Assembly: GCF_008123965.1 (NCBI RefSeq)
Contig: NZ_VSTH01000053.1
Coordinates: 36,290-100,289 of the forward strand
Source: Bradyrhizobium hipponense
Lineage (GTDB): Bacteria > Pseudomonadota > Alphaproteobacteria > Rhizobiales > Xanthobacteraceae
DNA: 64,000 bases
Direction of reading: 5' to 3'
A model generated the notes under the pieces. The model was not told the DNA's origin, did no database searches, and worked only from the letters and a program-made list of their open reading frames with translations. The position numbers and the translations under genes were made by a program. How positions within the stretch are numbered: the stretch's first letter is position 1; each line of letters starts with the position of its first letter. Shown piece by piece: positions 34,728 through 42,747 of the stretch.

Positions 34728-35330
34728 ATGTCCCACTCGCTGCTCTATGCCTTCCTCGCCTTCATGGCGGTGATGTACTTCACGCCCGGGCCGAACAACA
34801 TCATGCTGCTGTCTTCGGGGCTGACTTATGGCTTCCGGCGCACAGTCCCCCACATCGTCGGCATAGTCCTCGGCTTCGCGTTCATGATTGCCGCGGTCGG
34901 CCTTGGGCTTGGCACCGTGTTTCTGGCCTATCCGATCCTCCAGGCCATCTTGAAATATGCCGGCGCCGCCTACCTGGTTTACCTCGCCGCCGTGATCGCC
35001 TTGTCGGGCCCGGCCACGCCGGGCGAGGCAAGCGGCCGCGGGCCAATGACCTTCTGGGGCGCGGCCATGTTCCAGTGGATCAACGCAAAGGGGTGGGTGA
35101 TCGTGATCGGCACCATCACCGCCTATGCGGCCATCGCCCAATTCCCGCTCAACATCGCGATCCAGACCCTGGTCAGCCTGCTCGTGGGCGCGGTTTCGAC
35201 CGTGGTCTGGGCCCTCTTCGGTACCGCGCTGCGGCCGGTCCTGACCTCCGAGCGGCTGGTACGCGTCTTCAATATCTTGATGGCGATCCTGCTGCTGGCA
35301 TCGCTCTACCCTGTTTTCATGGATGCATGA
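34728..35330 (+). CDS. LysE/RhtB-family exporter
   Basis: A 200-residue membrane protein of the LysE family, which exports amino acids or their analogues. It has about six helices, with the signature YFTPGPNNIMLLSSGLTYGF near residue 20 and WGAAMFQWINAKGWVIVIG near 110. I chose the ATG at 34728 behind AGGTGA; the GTG two codons earlier is possible. It lies 7 bp after the EamA gene and upstream of ilvC, so both exporters sit inside the branched-chain synthesis cluster, perhaps limiting accumulation of pathway products. Confidence 0.88.
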   Translation: MSHSLLYAFLAFMAVMYFTPGPNNIMLLSSGLTYGFRRTVPHIVGIVLGFAFMIAAVGLGLGTVFLAYPILQAILKYAGAAYLVYLAAVIALSGPATPGEASGRGPMTFWGAAMFQWINAKGWVIVIGTITAYAAIAQFPLNIAIQTLVSLLVGAVSTVVWALFGTALRPVLTSERLVRVFNILMAILLLASLYPVFMDA

Positions 35331-35463
35331 TGCCGCAGTTTTTCATGCAGAAACGGGTTTCCCAGGGGACCGAAAATGCTCTAGACAGCCCCCGAAATCC
35401 GCAAATTTCACTCTCCGAGATCTGACCAACGGCCGATTCCGGCCCCTGAATGAGGAAATGACC

Positions 35464-36483
35464 ATGCGTGTTTATTACGATCGCGACGCCGACCTGAACC
35501 TGATCAAGGGCAAGAAGGTCGTCATCGTCGGCTATGGCAGCCAGGGCCACGCCCACGCGCTGAACCTGAAGGATTCCGGCGTCAAGGAAGTCGCGATCGC
35601 GCTCCGCAAGGGTTCGGCCTCGGCCAAGAAGGCGGAAGCCGCCGGCTTCAAGGTGATGGAAGTCGCCGAAGCCGCCAAATGGGCCGACCTCGTCATGATG
35701 CTGACCCCGGACGAGCTCCAGGGCGACATCTACCGCGAGCACCTGCATGACAACATGAAGAAAGGCGCAGCCCTCGTCTTCGCGCACGGCCTCAACGTCC
35801 ACTTCAACCTGCTCGACCCGCGCGCCGACCTCGACGTGCTGATGATCGCGCCGAAGGGGCCCGGCCACACCGTGCGCTCCGAGTATCAGCGCGGCGGCGG
35901 CGTGCCCTGCCTGATCGCGATCGCCAAGGACGTCTCTGGCAACGCCCATGACCTCGGCCTTTCCTACGCCTCCGCTGTCGGCGGCGGCCGCGCCGGCATC
36001 ATCGAGACCACCTTCAAGGAAGAGTGCGAGACCGACCTGTTCGGCGAGCAGGTCGTGCTCTGCGGCGGCCTGGTCGAGCTGATCAAGGGCGGCTACGAGA
36101 CGCTGGTCGAGGCCGGCTATGCGCCGGAGATGGCCTATTTCGAATGCCTGCACGAGGTGAAGCTGATCGTCGACCTGATCTATGAAGGCGGCATCGCCAA
36201 CATGAATTACTCGATCTCCAACACCGCGGAGTACGGCGAGTACGTCACCGGCCCGCGCATCGTCACCGACGAGACCAAGAAGGAGATGAAGCGGGTTCTG
36301 AACGACATCCAGTCCGGCAAGTTCGCCCGTGATTGGATGCTCGAGAACAAGGTCAACCAGACCTCGTTCAAGGCGACCCGCGCCAAGCTCGCCGAGCACC
36401 CGATCGAGGAAGTCGGTGCCAAGCTGCGCGACATGATGCCCTGGATCAAGAAGGGCGCGCTGGTCGACAAGTCGAAAAACTAA
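35464..36483 (+). CDS. ilvC: Ketol-acid reductoisomerase (NADP+), class I
   Basis: A 339-residue enzyme that isomerises and reduces acetolactate or acetohydroxybutyrate, the step after acetolactate synthase. The Rossmann motif GYGSQGHA is at 23-30, followed by IALRKGSASAKKAEAAGFKV; the short loop is typical of class I NADPH-binding forms. The helical knotted C-terminal domain contains the Mg2+ ligands in TDLFGEQVVLCGG and ECLHEVKLIVDLIYEGG. I chose the ATG at 35464, which is preceded by GAGGAAATGACC. Two hairpins follow the stop. Confidence 0.97.
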   Translation: MRVYYDRDADLNLIKGKKVVIVGYGSQGHAHALNLKDSGVKEVAIALRKGSASAKKAEAAGFKVMEVAEAAKWADLVMMLTPDELQGDIYREHLHDNMKKGAALVFAHGLNVHFNLLDPRADLDVLMIAPKGPGHTVRSEYQRGGGVPCLIAIAKDVSGNAHDLGLSYASAVGGGRAGIIETTFKEECETDLFGEQVVLCGGLVELIKGGYETLVEAGYAPEMAYFECLHEVKLIVDLIYEGGIANMNYSISNTAEYGEYVTGPRIVTDETKKEMKRVLNDIQSGKFARDWMLENKVNQTSFKATRAKLAEHPIEEVGAKLRDMMPWIKKGALVDKSKN

Positions 36484-36490
36484 GCCCTCT

Positions 36491-36525
36491 CATTCCGGGG
36501 CGGCGCTTGTGCTCGCCCCGGAATG
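36491..36525. terminator. Perfect hairpin after ilvC
   Basis: CATTCCGGGGCG and CGCCCCGGAATG form a perfect 12-bp stem around an 11-nt loop, 8 nt after the ilvC stop. No U-tract follows. The CATTCCGGGG motif also occurs in dispersed Bradyrhizobium repeats, so it may be a shortened repeat acting as a 3'-end stem. Confidence 0.6.
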
Positions 36526-36585
36526 ATGGCGGAAGCAAAGCTTCGCTCGCCAAACCAAATCTTAAGCCTTCGCGACTATATCTGA

Positions 36586-36615
36586 GCGGGATCGCGAACA
36601 GCGGTCTCGCTTTTT
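36586..36615 (+). terminator. Intrinsic terminator downstream of ilvC
   Basis: GCGGGATCGC and GCGGTCTCGC pair over 10 bp (two G-U pairs) around GAACA, followed at once by TTTTT. This is the best intrinsic terminator after ilvC. It could equally end a short unannotated RNA starting in the 60 bp upstream. Confidence 0.7.
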
Positions 36616-36993
36616 CCATCTCGCGCGAAGCATTGCTGCTTCATTCAAATTCTTCGCGAGCTGAAGTGCAATCTGAGCACGAAGAACTGACGCTTAAACC
36701 ACATTCTTGATTCTCGCGTCGTTTCTCAGAATTTTCTGCAAACTTCCAAACTCCAAAACATCAGCGTCTTCAAAGTCAAGGATTCTGCTCTTCATCCGTA
36801 ATCTCATCGCGCGATCAGGCAAGCCGCGTGACGTTCACGTGCCGCTTCATCCTAAGAATCGACACGGGCTGCGCGTTCTTGCATTGCGTCAGCTACGCAG
36901 AAATCGTCCTGGTTGCGCGGCCTGAGAATTGGACAGCATTGCGCGACAGCGCCTTCCTCCTACATGATCACGGGAACTGTTGGGGGAAGAAAC
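36616..36993. other. Low-GC intergenic stretch, content unknown
   Basis: This 378-bp stretch is visibly poorer in G and C than its surroundings (for example CAGAATTTTCTGCAAACTTC). Short frames exist but lack ribosome sites and coding periodicity, so I do not call a gene. The last 30 bp contains the strong ribosome site GGGGGAAGAAAC of the next gene. A small RNA or a foreign remnant are both possible. Confidence 0.45.
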
Positions 36994-37845
36994 ATGCGAT
37001 CTGTCGTTATCACCGGCGCGTCCACCGGCATTGGCTGGGCCACTGCAAAATTCCTGATCGGGCGCGGCTATCGTGTCTTCGGCAGCGTCCGCCAACAGGT
37101 CGACGCCGATCGGCTCAACGAGGAGTTCGGCACCAATTTCACGCCGTTGCTGTTCGACGTCACCGACGAGGCGGCCGTGCTGGCCGCTGCGCGCCAGGTG
37201 CGTGAGGCGCTGGGTGGCGAGACGCTGGCCGGTCTCGTCAACAATGCCGGCATCGCAGTCGCCGGTCCCGTCCTCGAACTATCGGCCGACGATTTCCGCC
37301 GCCAGATGGACATCAACGTCATCGGCCCCGTCATCGCCACGCAGGCGTTCGGGCCGCTGCTCGGCGCCGACCCGTCGCTGAACGGACCGAAGGGGCGGAT
37401 CGTGATGATCAGCTCGGTCGCGGGCAAGAACGGCAACCCGCTGTCGGCGCCCTACTGCACCTCCAAGCATGCCATCGAGGGATTGTCGGAGAGCCTGCGG
37501 CGCGAGCTGATGCTGTTCGGTATCGACGTCATCATCGTCGCCCCCGGAGCGGTGAAGACGCCGATCTGGAGCAAGGCCGAGCAGATCGATCTCTCGGTCT
37601 ACCAGAACTCGCCCTATCTGCCTGCCCTCAACAAGGTCATGGCCTTCATGATGGAGCTCGGCGCAAAGGGCCTGCCCGCCGAGCGGATCGCCGAAATCGT
37701 GTTCGAGGCGTTGACGGCCTCGAGTCCCAAGGTGCGCTACCAGATCACGCCGGACCGGCTGCGCTATCTGATCGGGGCTGTGTTGCCGAAGCGGACGCTG
37801 GACCGCATCATCGCCAAGCGGCTCGGGCTGCTGCCGCAGGGCTGA
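36994..37845 (+). CDS. Short-chain dehydrogenase/reductase
   Basis: A 283-residue classical SDR oxidoreductase. The cofactor motif TGASTGIG is at 7-14, NNAG at 83-86, and the catalytic set is Ser140/141, Tyr154 and Lys158 (APYCTSKHA). The C-terminus is longer than the 250-residue norm and resembles the retinol/17-beta-hydroxysteroid dehydrogenase-like group (VVAPGAVKTPIWSKAEQ-like segment). The residue after the first strand (SVRQQ) suggests NADPH. The substrate is unknown; the gene converges on the ferric-reductase-like gene, 9 bp away. Confidence 0.9.
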   Translation: MRSVVITGASTGIGWATAKFLIGRGYRVFGSVRQQVDADRLNEEFGTNFTPLLFDVTDEAAVLAAARQVREALGGETLAGLVNNAGIAVAGPVLELSADDFRRQMDINVIGPVIATQAFGPLLGADPSLNGPKGRIVMISSVAGKNGNPLSAPYCTSKHAIEGLSESLRRELMLFGIDVIIVAPGAVKTPIWSKAEQIDLSVYQNSPYLPALNKVMAFMMELGAKGLPAERIAEIVFEALTASSPKVRYQITPDRLRYLIGAVLPKRTLDRIIAKRLGLLPQG

Positions 37846-37854
37846 GCCTGGCGC

Positions 37855-38475
37855 TCAGCTTGCCTCGGCCGTCCGTCCGCGCGGATGGGCGGCCATCGCG
37901 ATCAGGCGCAGGGCCATCACGGCGAGCAGCGGAATGAGGAACGCGGCATAGAGCGGCATCGCCGGGACGCGCTTGCCGAACGACACCATGAACTGGAACC
38001 AGAGATAGTAGCCGCCTGCAAGATGCAGCGCGCGCCAGGCGCGTGGCCCGATCAGTGCGGCCGTGCGGTCGAATGAGGTCGTGCTCATGGCGATGATGAA
38101 GGCATAGCCGATGCCGCCGAAGATGTAGGAGGCGGCCGAGGTGGCCTCCGCGAAGCCAGCAGGATCCATTTTGGCGAATGCGACGATCGCAACCGCGTGG
38201 ATGGCATGGGAGGCCGCGAAGCTCAGGCCCAGATAGCGGCGGTTGCGGCACTGCCAGCGTGTCCAGCCATTGGGCCAAAGCCGCGCCAGCGAAGCGGCGC
38301 CGAAGGCGAGGCAGAACAGAATGAGCGAGCTTCGTGCCGTAAACCGGATCACCATGCGCACGCCGTCGATCTCGAACTGCCGCATCGATGCAATCCACAG
38401 GCTCAAGGCGATGAGGCTCAAGGCGAGGGCGGCAAGCAGCCGCCAGCCCTCGAACCAGCTTTGACGTTGCGGCAT
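37855..38475 (-). CDS. Ferric-reductase-like transmembrane protein
   Basis: A 206-residue protein with six or so membrane helices resembling the ferric reductase transmembrane domain. Candidate haem-ligand histidines lie in LSFAASHAIHAVAIVAF and RALHLAGGYYLWFQF. It lacks FAD- and NADPH-binding domains, so it would need another electron donor or act only as a cytochrome b. It is divergent from a TetR gene, and a perfect 33-bp palindrome starts 10 bp upstream of its ATG, so tight repression by that TetR is likely. Confidence 0.75.
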   Translation of the reverse strand: MPQRQSWFEGWRLLAALALSLIALSLWIASMRQFEIDGVRMVIRFTARSSLILFCLAFGAASLARLWPNGWTRWQCRNRRYLGLSFAASHAIHAVAIVAFAKMDPAGFAEATSAASYIFGGIGYAFIIAMSTTSFDRTAALIGPRAWRALHLAGGYYLWFQFMVSFGKRVPAMPLYAAFLIPLLAVMALRLIAMAAHPRGRTAEAS

Positions 38476-38485
38476 GGCGATGTCT

Positions 38486-38553
38486 CCCCGTTATGTAATC
38501 ATCGATTACATAACGGGGTCGTGTGGTCGTCAACGGTGTAATCGCTGATTACA
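38486..38553. promoter_or_regulatory. Double TetR-type operator
   Basis: The first site is perfect: CCCCGTTATGTAATC, ATC, then GATTACATAACGGGG (38486-38518). A second site, TGTAATC-GCT-GATTACA (38537-38553), repeats the same core. Centres are 43 bp apart, about four helical turns, so two dimers could bind on the same face. The sites lie between the ferric-reductase-like gene and the divergent tetR gene. Confidence 0.85.
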
Positions 38554-38582
38554 TTCACGTTCGGGTGATGCTAGAAAGCTTT

Positions 38583-39236
38583 ATGCCCACCGGCCCCACA
38601 CCCAAGCTTCCCCGCGGCCGCAGCGCGGCCGAGGCCCGGCCCTACCACCACGGAGACCTCCGCCGCGTCCTGATCGACGCTGCGCTGCAACTGGCGGCCG
38701 AGGGCGCCAAGGTCTCGGTCCGCGAGGCGGCGCGCCGCGCTGCGGTGTCGCCTGGGGCGCCGTTCCGGCACTTCCCCACCCGCGATGCGCTAATGGCGGC
38801 GGCGGCCGAGGAAGCGCAGAGGCGCTTCCGCACCGAGATCGAGGCGGCGCTGGGCCAGGCGTCGCCGGCAGAGCCACTGGCTCGCTTCCGCGCCTTCGGC
38901 CTCGCATACTTGCGCTGGGCGATGCGCAATCCCGCGCATTTCGAGATCATCTCGACCGGGAGCTACTTCGCCCATGGCAGTTCGGCCGAACTGACGCGCG
39001 ACAATTCCGAATTGATCGCGCTGACGGAGCGAATGCTGACTGACGCGGCGGAGCAGGGCCTGCTGCGGTCGGACGACCTCAAGCGCATCCAGATTGCCGG
39101 CCGTGCCCTGGTGTACGGTTTTGCTAGGATGAAGCTCGATGGCCACTTTCAGCGCTGGGGCGTGGAGGAGGGCGAGATCGAGCGGATGGCGGAAGGGGTG
39201 ATCGATCTGTTCATTGCGGGGATCACCAAGCGCTAG
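38583..39236 (+). CDS. TetR/AcrR-family regulator
   Basis: A 217-residue TetR-type repressor. The N-terminal helix-turn-helix is at about 20-65 (YHHGDLRRVLIDAALQLAAE; VSVREAARRAAVSPGAPFRH; FPTRDALMAAAAEE). The C-terminal ligand domain resembles the TetR_C WHG group (WAMRNPAHFEIISTG). I chose the ATG at 38583; in-frame starts at 38568 and earlier would extend into the operator region. It probably represses itself and the divergent membrane protein gene through the two palindromes upstream. Confidence 0.9.
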   Translation: MPTGPTPKLPRGRSAAEARPYHHGDLRRVLIDAALQLAAEGAKVSVREAARRAAVSPGAPFRHFPTRDALMAAAAEEAQRRFRTEIEAALGQASPAEPLARFRAFGLAYLRWAMRNPAHFEIISTGSYFAHGSSAELTRDNSELIALTERMLTDAAEQGLLRSDDLKRIQIAGRALVYGFARMKLDGHFQRWGVEEGEIERMAEGVIDLFIAGITKR

Positions 39237-39427
39237 AGGCCGTGCCTGTACGGCCCATTCGCTCGTCACTAACATTAAGCGAAGGTCGGACCGCGACCTG
39301 CGTTGCTTGTCGATGACCGTTCAATTACAGTTTTATGACACGGTGCAGGCTTCCGGCTGCGCCGAACGCCCAGGCCGGTCTGACAGGCTCGGCATTACCC
39401 CGCCGGACCAGCTGTTGCGTGTTGTCG

Positions 39428-41140
39428 ATGGCGTCCGCGCCCAATCCAGGTCCCTCTGCCGCCACCGCCGTTCTGGCGAGCGTTGCCGCGCTCGGCATCT
39501 GGCGCCTGCTTGCGGTTGCCGCGCCGCATCTCGCAGCCCTGGCCCTGATGTACGAGACCGAGACCGATTTCGGCGCGCGGCTGTCCTTCGTGCTGGCCTG
39601 GGGCATCCTCAACTTCTTCTGGATCACGCTGCTGCGGCGGCCTGCGCTTTCGGGCGCGCTGTCGCTGACCATGGTCGTGGTGCTGGTGCTGCTGTCGCGC
39701 CTCAAACACGACGTCGTGCAGATGACGGTCAACTTCATCGACCTGATGATGATCGACCGCGACACCGTTGCATTCCTGTTCACGATCTTCCCGAACCTGC
39801 GCTGGTCGGTGATCCTGACCGGCCTCGTCACGCTGCCGCTGATGTATGCGCTGTGGTGGCTCGATCCGTTCCGCATCCGTCGCCTGCCGGCGCTTGCCTC
39901 CATGCTCGCCTGTGTCGCTGCACTGGTTGGCTATTCGCTCTACCATCCGGACGAGGCCTGGCGCGGCTATTACGACGACGGCTATCTCTCGAAGTTCTTC
40001 CGCTCCGGTGTCAGTGCGGTCTCCGACTTCGCGCAATATGGCTTCATGGAATCGGCGGCGCCGACCAACGAGCGGCTCAACATGCCGCTGGTTGATGCCT
40101 GTCATCCCGCGGGCCGTCGGCCGAACATCATCATGATCCATGATGAGTCGAGTTTCGACATCCGCGCTGCTCAAGGCATCAAGGTGCCGCCGGGCTATGG
40201 CAGCCATTTCAAATCCTATGACGGCAAGCAGCGCACGTTCTTGGCCGAGAGCAATGGCGGGCCGAGCTGGTTCACCGAGTACAACGTGCTCGCCGGCCTC
40301 TCGTCGCGCTCGTTCGGCCGCTTCGCCTATTTCGTGACGCGCATCGCGACGGGCCGCGTCGAGCGCGGCCTGCCGCTGGCGCTACGCCGCTGCGGCTATG
40401 ACACCATGTCGCTCTATCCCGCCTACGGCGCCTTCATGAGCGCACGCAGTTTTCAGCTCACCACCGGCATCGAGCGCTTCTATGACGCCAAGGATCTCGG
40501 CGCAAAGGATGTCGAGCCCGACGGCTTCTTCTACGACAAAGCGCTGCAGTTGATGGGAACGCGGTCGCCGAACAAGCCGCTGTTCACCTTCATCTATCTC
40601 GGCGCCAATCATTTTCCTTGGGAAACGCGCTTCCGCCCCGAGCTGATGCCGAACTGGCGCGCGCCCGGAAATACGCCCTCCATCGACGAATATCTGCGCC
40701 GGCAAGCCATGAGCGCGGAGCAGTACAGGACCTTCATCGCCGGCCTGAAAAAGACCTTTCCAGGGGAGCCCTTCCTGATCGTGCGCTACGGCGACCATCA
40801 GCCGGAGTTCGCGCCGCAGATCCTCGAGCCCGGGCTCGACGAAGGCGGCCTCGGCAGGAAGCTCGATGCATACGATCCGCGCCTCTATGGGACTTATTAC
40901 GCGATCGATGCCGTCAATTTCGAGCCGGTCAGAAGCGATGCGGTGATGGACACGGTCGACGGTCCCTATCTGCCGCTGGTGATCCAGGAAGCCGCCGGCA
41001 TCCCGCTCGACCCGTCCTTCGCCGAGCAGAAGGAGATCATGCTCCGCTGCAGGGGTATTTTCTACGGCTGCAAGGACGGCGCCGAGGCGAAGCGGCTCAA
41101 CCGGCTGCTGATCAATGCGGGGATGATCCGGGGACTTTAG
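39428..41140 (+). CDS. Membrane-anchored sulfatase-family protein (LtaS/OpgB-like)
   Basis: A 570-residue protein with about five N-terminal membrane helices and a large periplasmic alkaline-phosphatase-fold domain from about residue 220. Metal and nucleophile motifs are NIIMIHDESSFDIRA (Glu-Ser-Ser, with Ser in place of the LtaS Thr), GANHFPWETRF, and YGDHQPEFAPQIL. Such enzymes move phosphoglycerol or phosphoethanolamine between lipids and glycans. Substrate here is unknown; periplasmic glucans or lipid headgroups are candidates. The chosen ATG at 39428 removes a cysteine- and proline-rich stretch that does not look coding. Confidence 0.8.
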   Translation: MASAPNPGPSAATAVLASVAALGIWRLLAVAAPHLAALALMYETETDFGARLSFVLAWGILNFFWITLLRRPALSGALSLTMVVVLVLLSRLKHDVVQMTVNFIDLMMIDRDTVAFLFTIFPNLRWSVILTGLVTLPLMYALWWLDPFRIRRLPALASMLACVAALVGYSLYHPDEAWRGYYDDGYLSKFFRSGVSAVSDFAQYGFMESAAPTNERLNMPLVDACHPAGRRPNIIMIHDESSFDIRAAQGIKVPPGYGSHFKSYDGKQRTFLAESNGGPSWFTEYNVLAGLSSRSFGRFAYFVTRIATGRVERGLPLALRRCGYDTMSLYPAYGAFMSARSFQLTTGIERFYDAKDLGAKDVEPDGFFYDKALQLMGTRSPNKPLFTFIYLGANHFPWETRFRPELMPNWRAPGNTPSIDEYLRRQAMSAEQYRTFIAGLKKTFPGEPFLIVRYGDHQPEFAPQILEPGLDEGGLGRKLDAYDPRLYGTYYAIDAVNFEPVRSDAVMDTVDGPYLPLVIQEAAGIPLDPSFAEQKEIMLRCRGIFYGCKDGAEAKRLNRLLINAGMIRGL

Positions 41141-41187
41141 CGCACTGACGCGCTTCGCCAGGACGACACTGAATGAACGGCACGTCC

Positions 41188-42747
41188 CTACCGCTTGCCG
41201 ATTTTCTCCCACAGCCACTTCGCCACCACATCCGGCGATGAAGTCGCGTCATTGCCGGCCGCGCGCAGATTCGCCTCGCGCATCGTGGCGATGTCGATCT
41301 TGCCGAGCAGCGGCTTGAGTGCCGCTTGCAATTGCTCGTCCCCGGTGCGCTTCGGCGCCAGTAACAGGATTGCATCGTAAGGCGGAATGGCGTTCCTGGG
41401 ATCGTCGAGCACCACGAGATCGTATTTCGCGATCAGCCCGTCGCTGGTGTAGCCGGCGATCACGTCGATTTCGCCGCTGGCGACCGCTGCATACATGAAG
41501 TCCGGCTGCATTTGGCGCTGGGCGCGGAACTGAAGGCCATAAGCCTTCTGCAGCGCCGCCCATTCGGGCCGCGAGAAGAACTCGTAGTCCCCGGCGATCG
41601 ACATCGTCGATGCATGCCCGACGAGGTCGGCAATGCTATGGATGCCGAGTGCCTCGGCGCGCTGCTTCGGCATCACCAGCGCATAGGCATTCTCGAAACC
41701 GAGCTCACCGAGCAAGGTGACGTTTTCCTTGGCGAGTGAGGCCTTCAGCTCCGCGAGCAGCTCCGCGCGTGGCTTGATATCCGTGCGGTGCAGCTGGTTG
41801 GCCCAGAGCGTGCCGGAATAATCGACGTAAAGATCGATGTCGCCGGCCTTCAGCGCCTGGAAGATGACGCTCGAACCGAGGCCGGAGCGCGCAGTGGCGG
41901 GGAGACCGGACGCCTGCAGGCGCTCCCTGAGCAGGGCCGAGAGCACATATTGCTCGGCAAAGGTCTTGGCGCCGACCACGTATCCCGGCGATGAACGTGC
42001 CATCCACGGCACCAGCGTTGCTGCTACCAACGCCAGGATGCCCGCGGCACCGAGCCCGGAGCGCAGGCGGCTGCGCAGGCGCAGTCCATTCTCGATCAGG
42101 CCGAGCAGTTGATCGACGGCGAGCGCCAGCAGCGCCGAGGCGACGCAGCCGGACAGCACGAACACCCAGTTCTGGGTCTGGAGCCCGGCGAAGATGTAGT
42201 TGCCGAGGCTGGTCTGCCCGATCGGTGTCGACAGTGTCGCGGTGCCGATCACCCAGACCGCGGCGGTGCGGATGCCGGCCATCATCACCGGCAGCGCCAG
42301 CGGCAGCTCGACCATGACCAGAGATTGTCGTGCGGTCATGCCGACGCCTTTGGTGGCTTCGATCAGCGCCGGGTCGATGCCGTTCAAGCCGGTGATGCCG
42401 TTGCGCAGCACCGGCAGCATCGAATAGAGCGCGAGCGCCAGCATCGCGGGCAGGAAGCCGAACGCCGAGAAGGAGGCGCCGAACAAGGCGAGCGACACGG
42501 ACGCCGCCGCCAGCAGCAGCGGGTAGAACAGCGCGAGCAGCGCCAGTCCCGGCACGGTCTGCACGATGCTGGCGAGTGCGAGCAGGATGCCCCGCGGCGC
42601 GGGGCGGTTGCGCGTCAGGATTGCTAGCGGCAGGCTGACGATCAAGCCGAGTGCGAGCGCGGCGAGACTCACGCGCACGTGGTTGCCGAGATAGTCGGGC
42701 AGATGCGACAGCGCCTCGCCCCAACGCGGATCGCCGATGAAGCTCAT
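41188..42747 (-). CDS. ABC transporter permease fused to substrate-binding domain (betaine/choline type)
   Basis: A 519-residue fusion. Residues 1-215 form a BPD_transp_1 permease (five to six helices, EATKGVGMTARQSLVMVELPLALP as the EAA loop). A further membrane helix at about 228-245 leads to an OpuAC-type binding domain (VVGAKTFAEQYVLSALLRER; SSVIFQALKAGDIDLYVDYS; EIDVIAGYTSDGLIAKYDLV). The same architecture is known from choline/betaine importers and from EgtUBC, an ergothioneine importer. The substrate is uncertain. The stop-start overlap (ATGA) with the ATPase gene upstream marks one operon. Confidence 0.9.
   Translation of the reverse strand: MSFIGDPRWGEALSHLPDYLGNHVRVSLAALALGLIVSLPLAILTRNRPAPRGILLALASIVQTVPGLALLALFYPLLLAAASVSLALFGASFSAFGFLPAMLALALYSMLPVLRNGITGLNGIDPALIEATKGVGMTARQSLVMVELPLALPVMMAGIRTAAVWVIGTATLSTPIGQTSLGNYIFAGLQTQNWVFVLSGCVASALLALAVDQLLGLIENGLRLRSRLRSGLGAAGILALVAATLVPWMARSSPGYVVGAKTFAEQYVLSALLRERLQASGLPATARSGLGSSVIFQALKAGDIDLYVDYSGTLWANQLHRTDIKPRAELLAELKASLAKENVTLLGELGFENAYALVMPKQRAEALGIHSIADLVGHASTMSIAGDYEFFSRPEWAALQKAYGLQFRAQRQMQPDFMYAAVASGEIDVIAGYTSDGLIAKYDLVVLDDPRNAIPPYDAILLLAPKRTGDEQLQAALKPLLGKIDIATMREANLRAAGNDATSSPDVVAKWLWEKIGKR

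Noticed and set aside
36707..36925. A 72-codon frame in the low-GC gap after ilvC
   Set aside because: No ribosome site, no coding periodicity and no recognisable sequence.
39238..39255. GGCCGT/ACGGCC hairpin after the TetR gene as a terminator
   Set aside because: Only 6 bp with no U-tract; such stems are expected by chance at this GC content.
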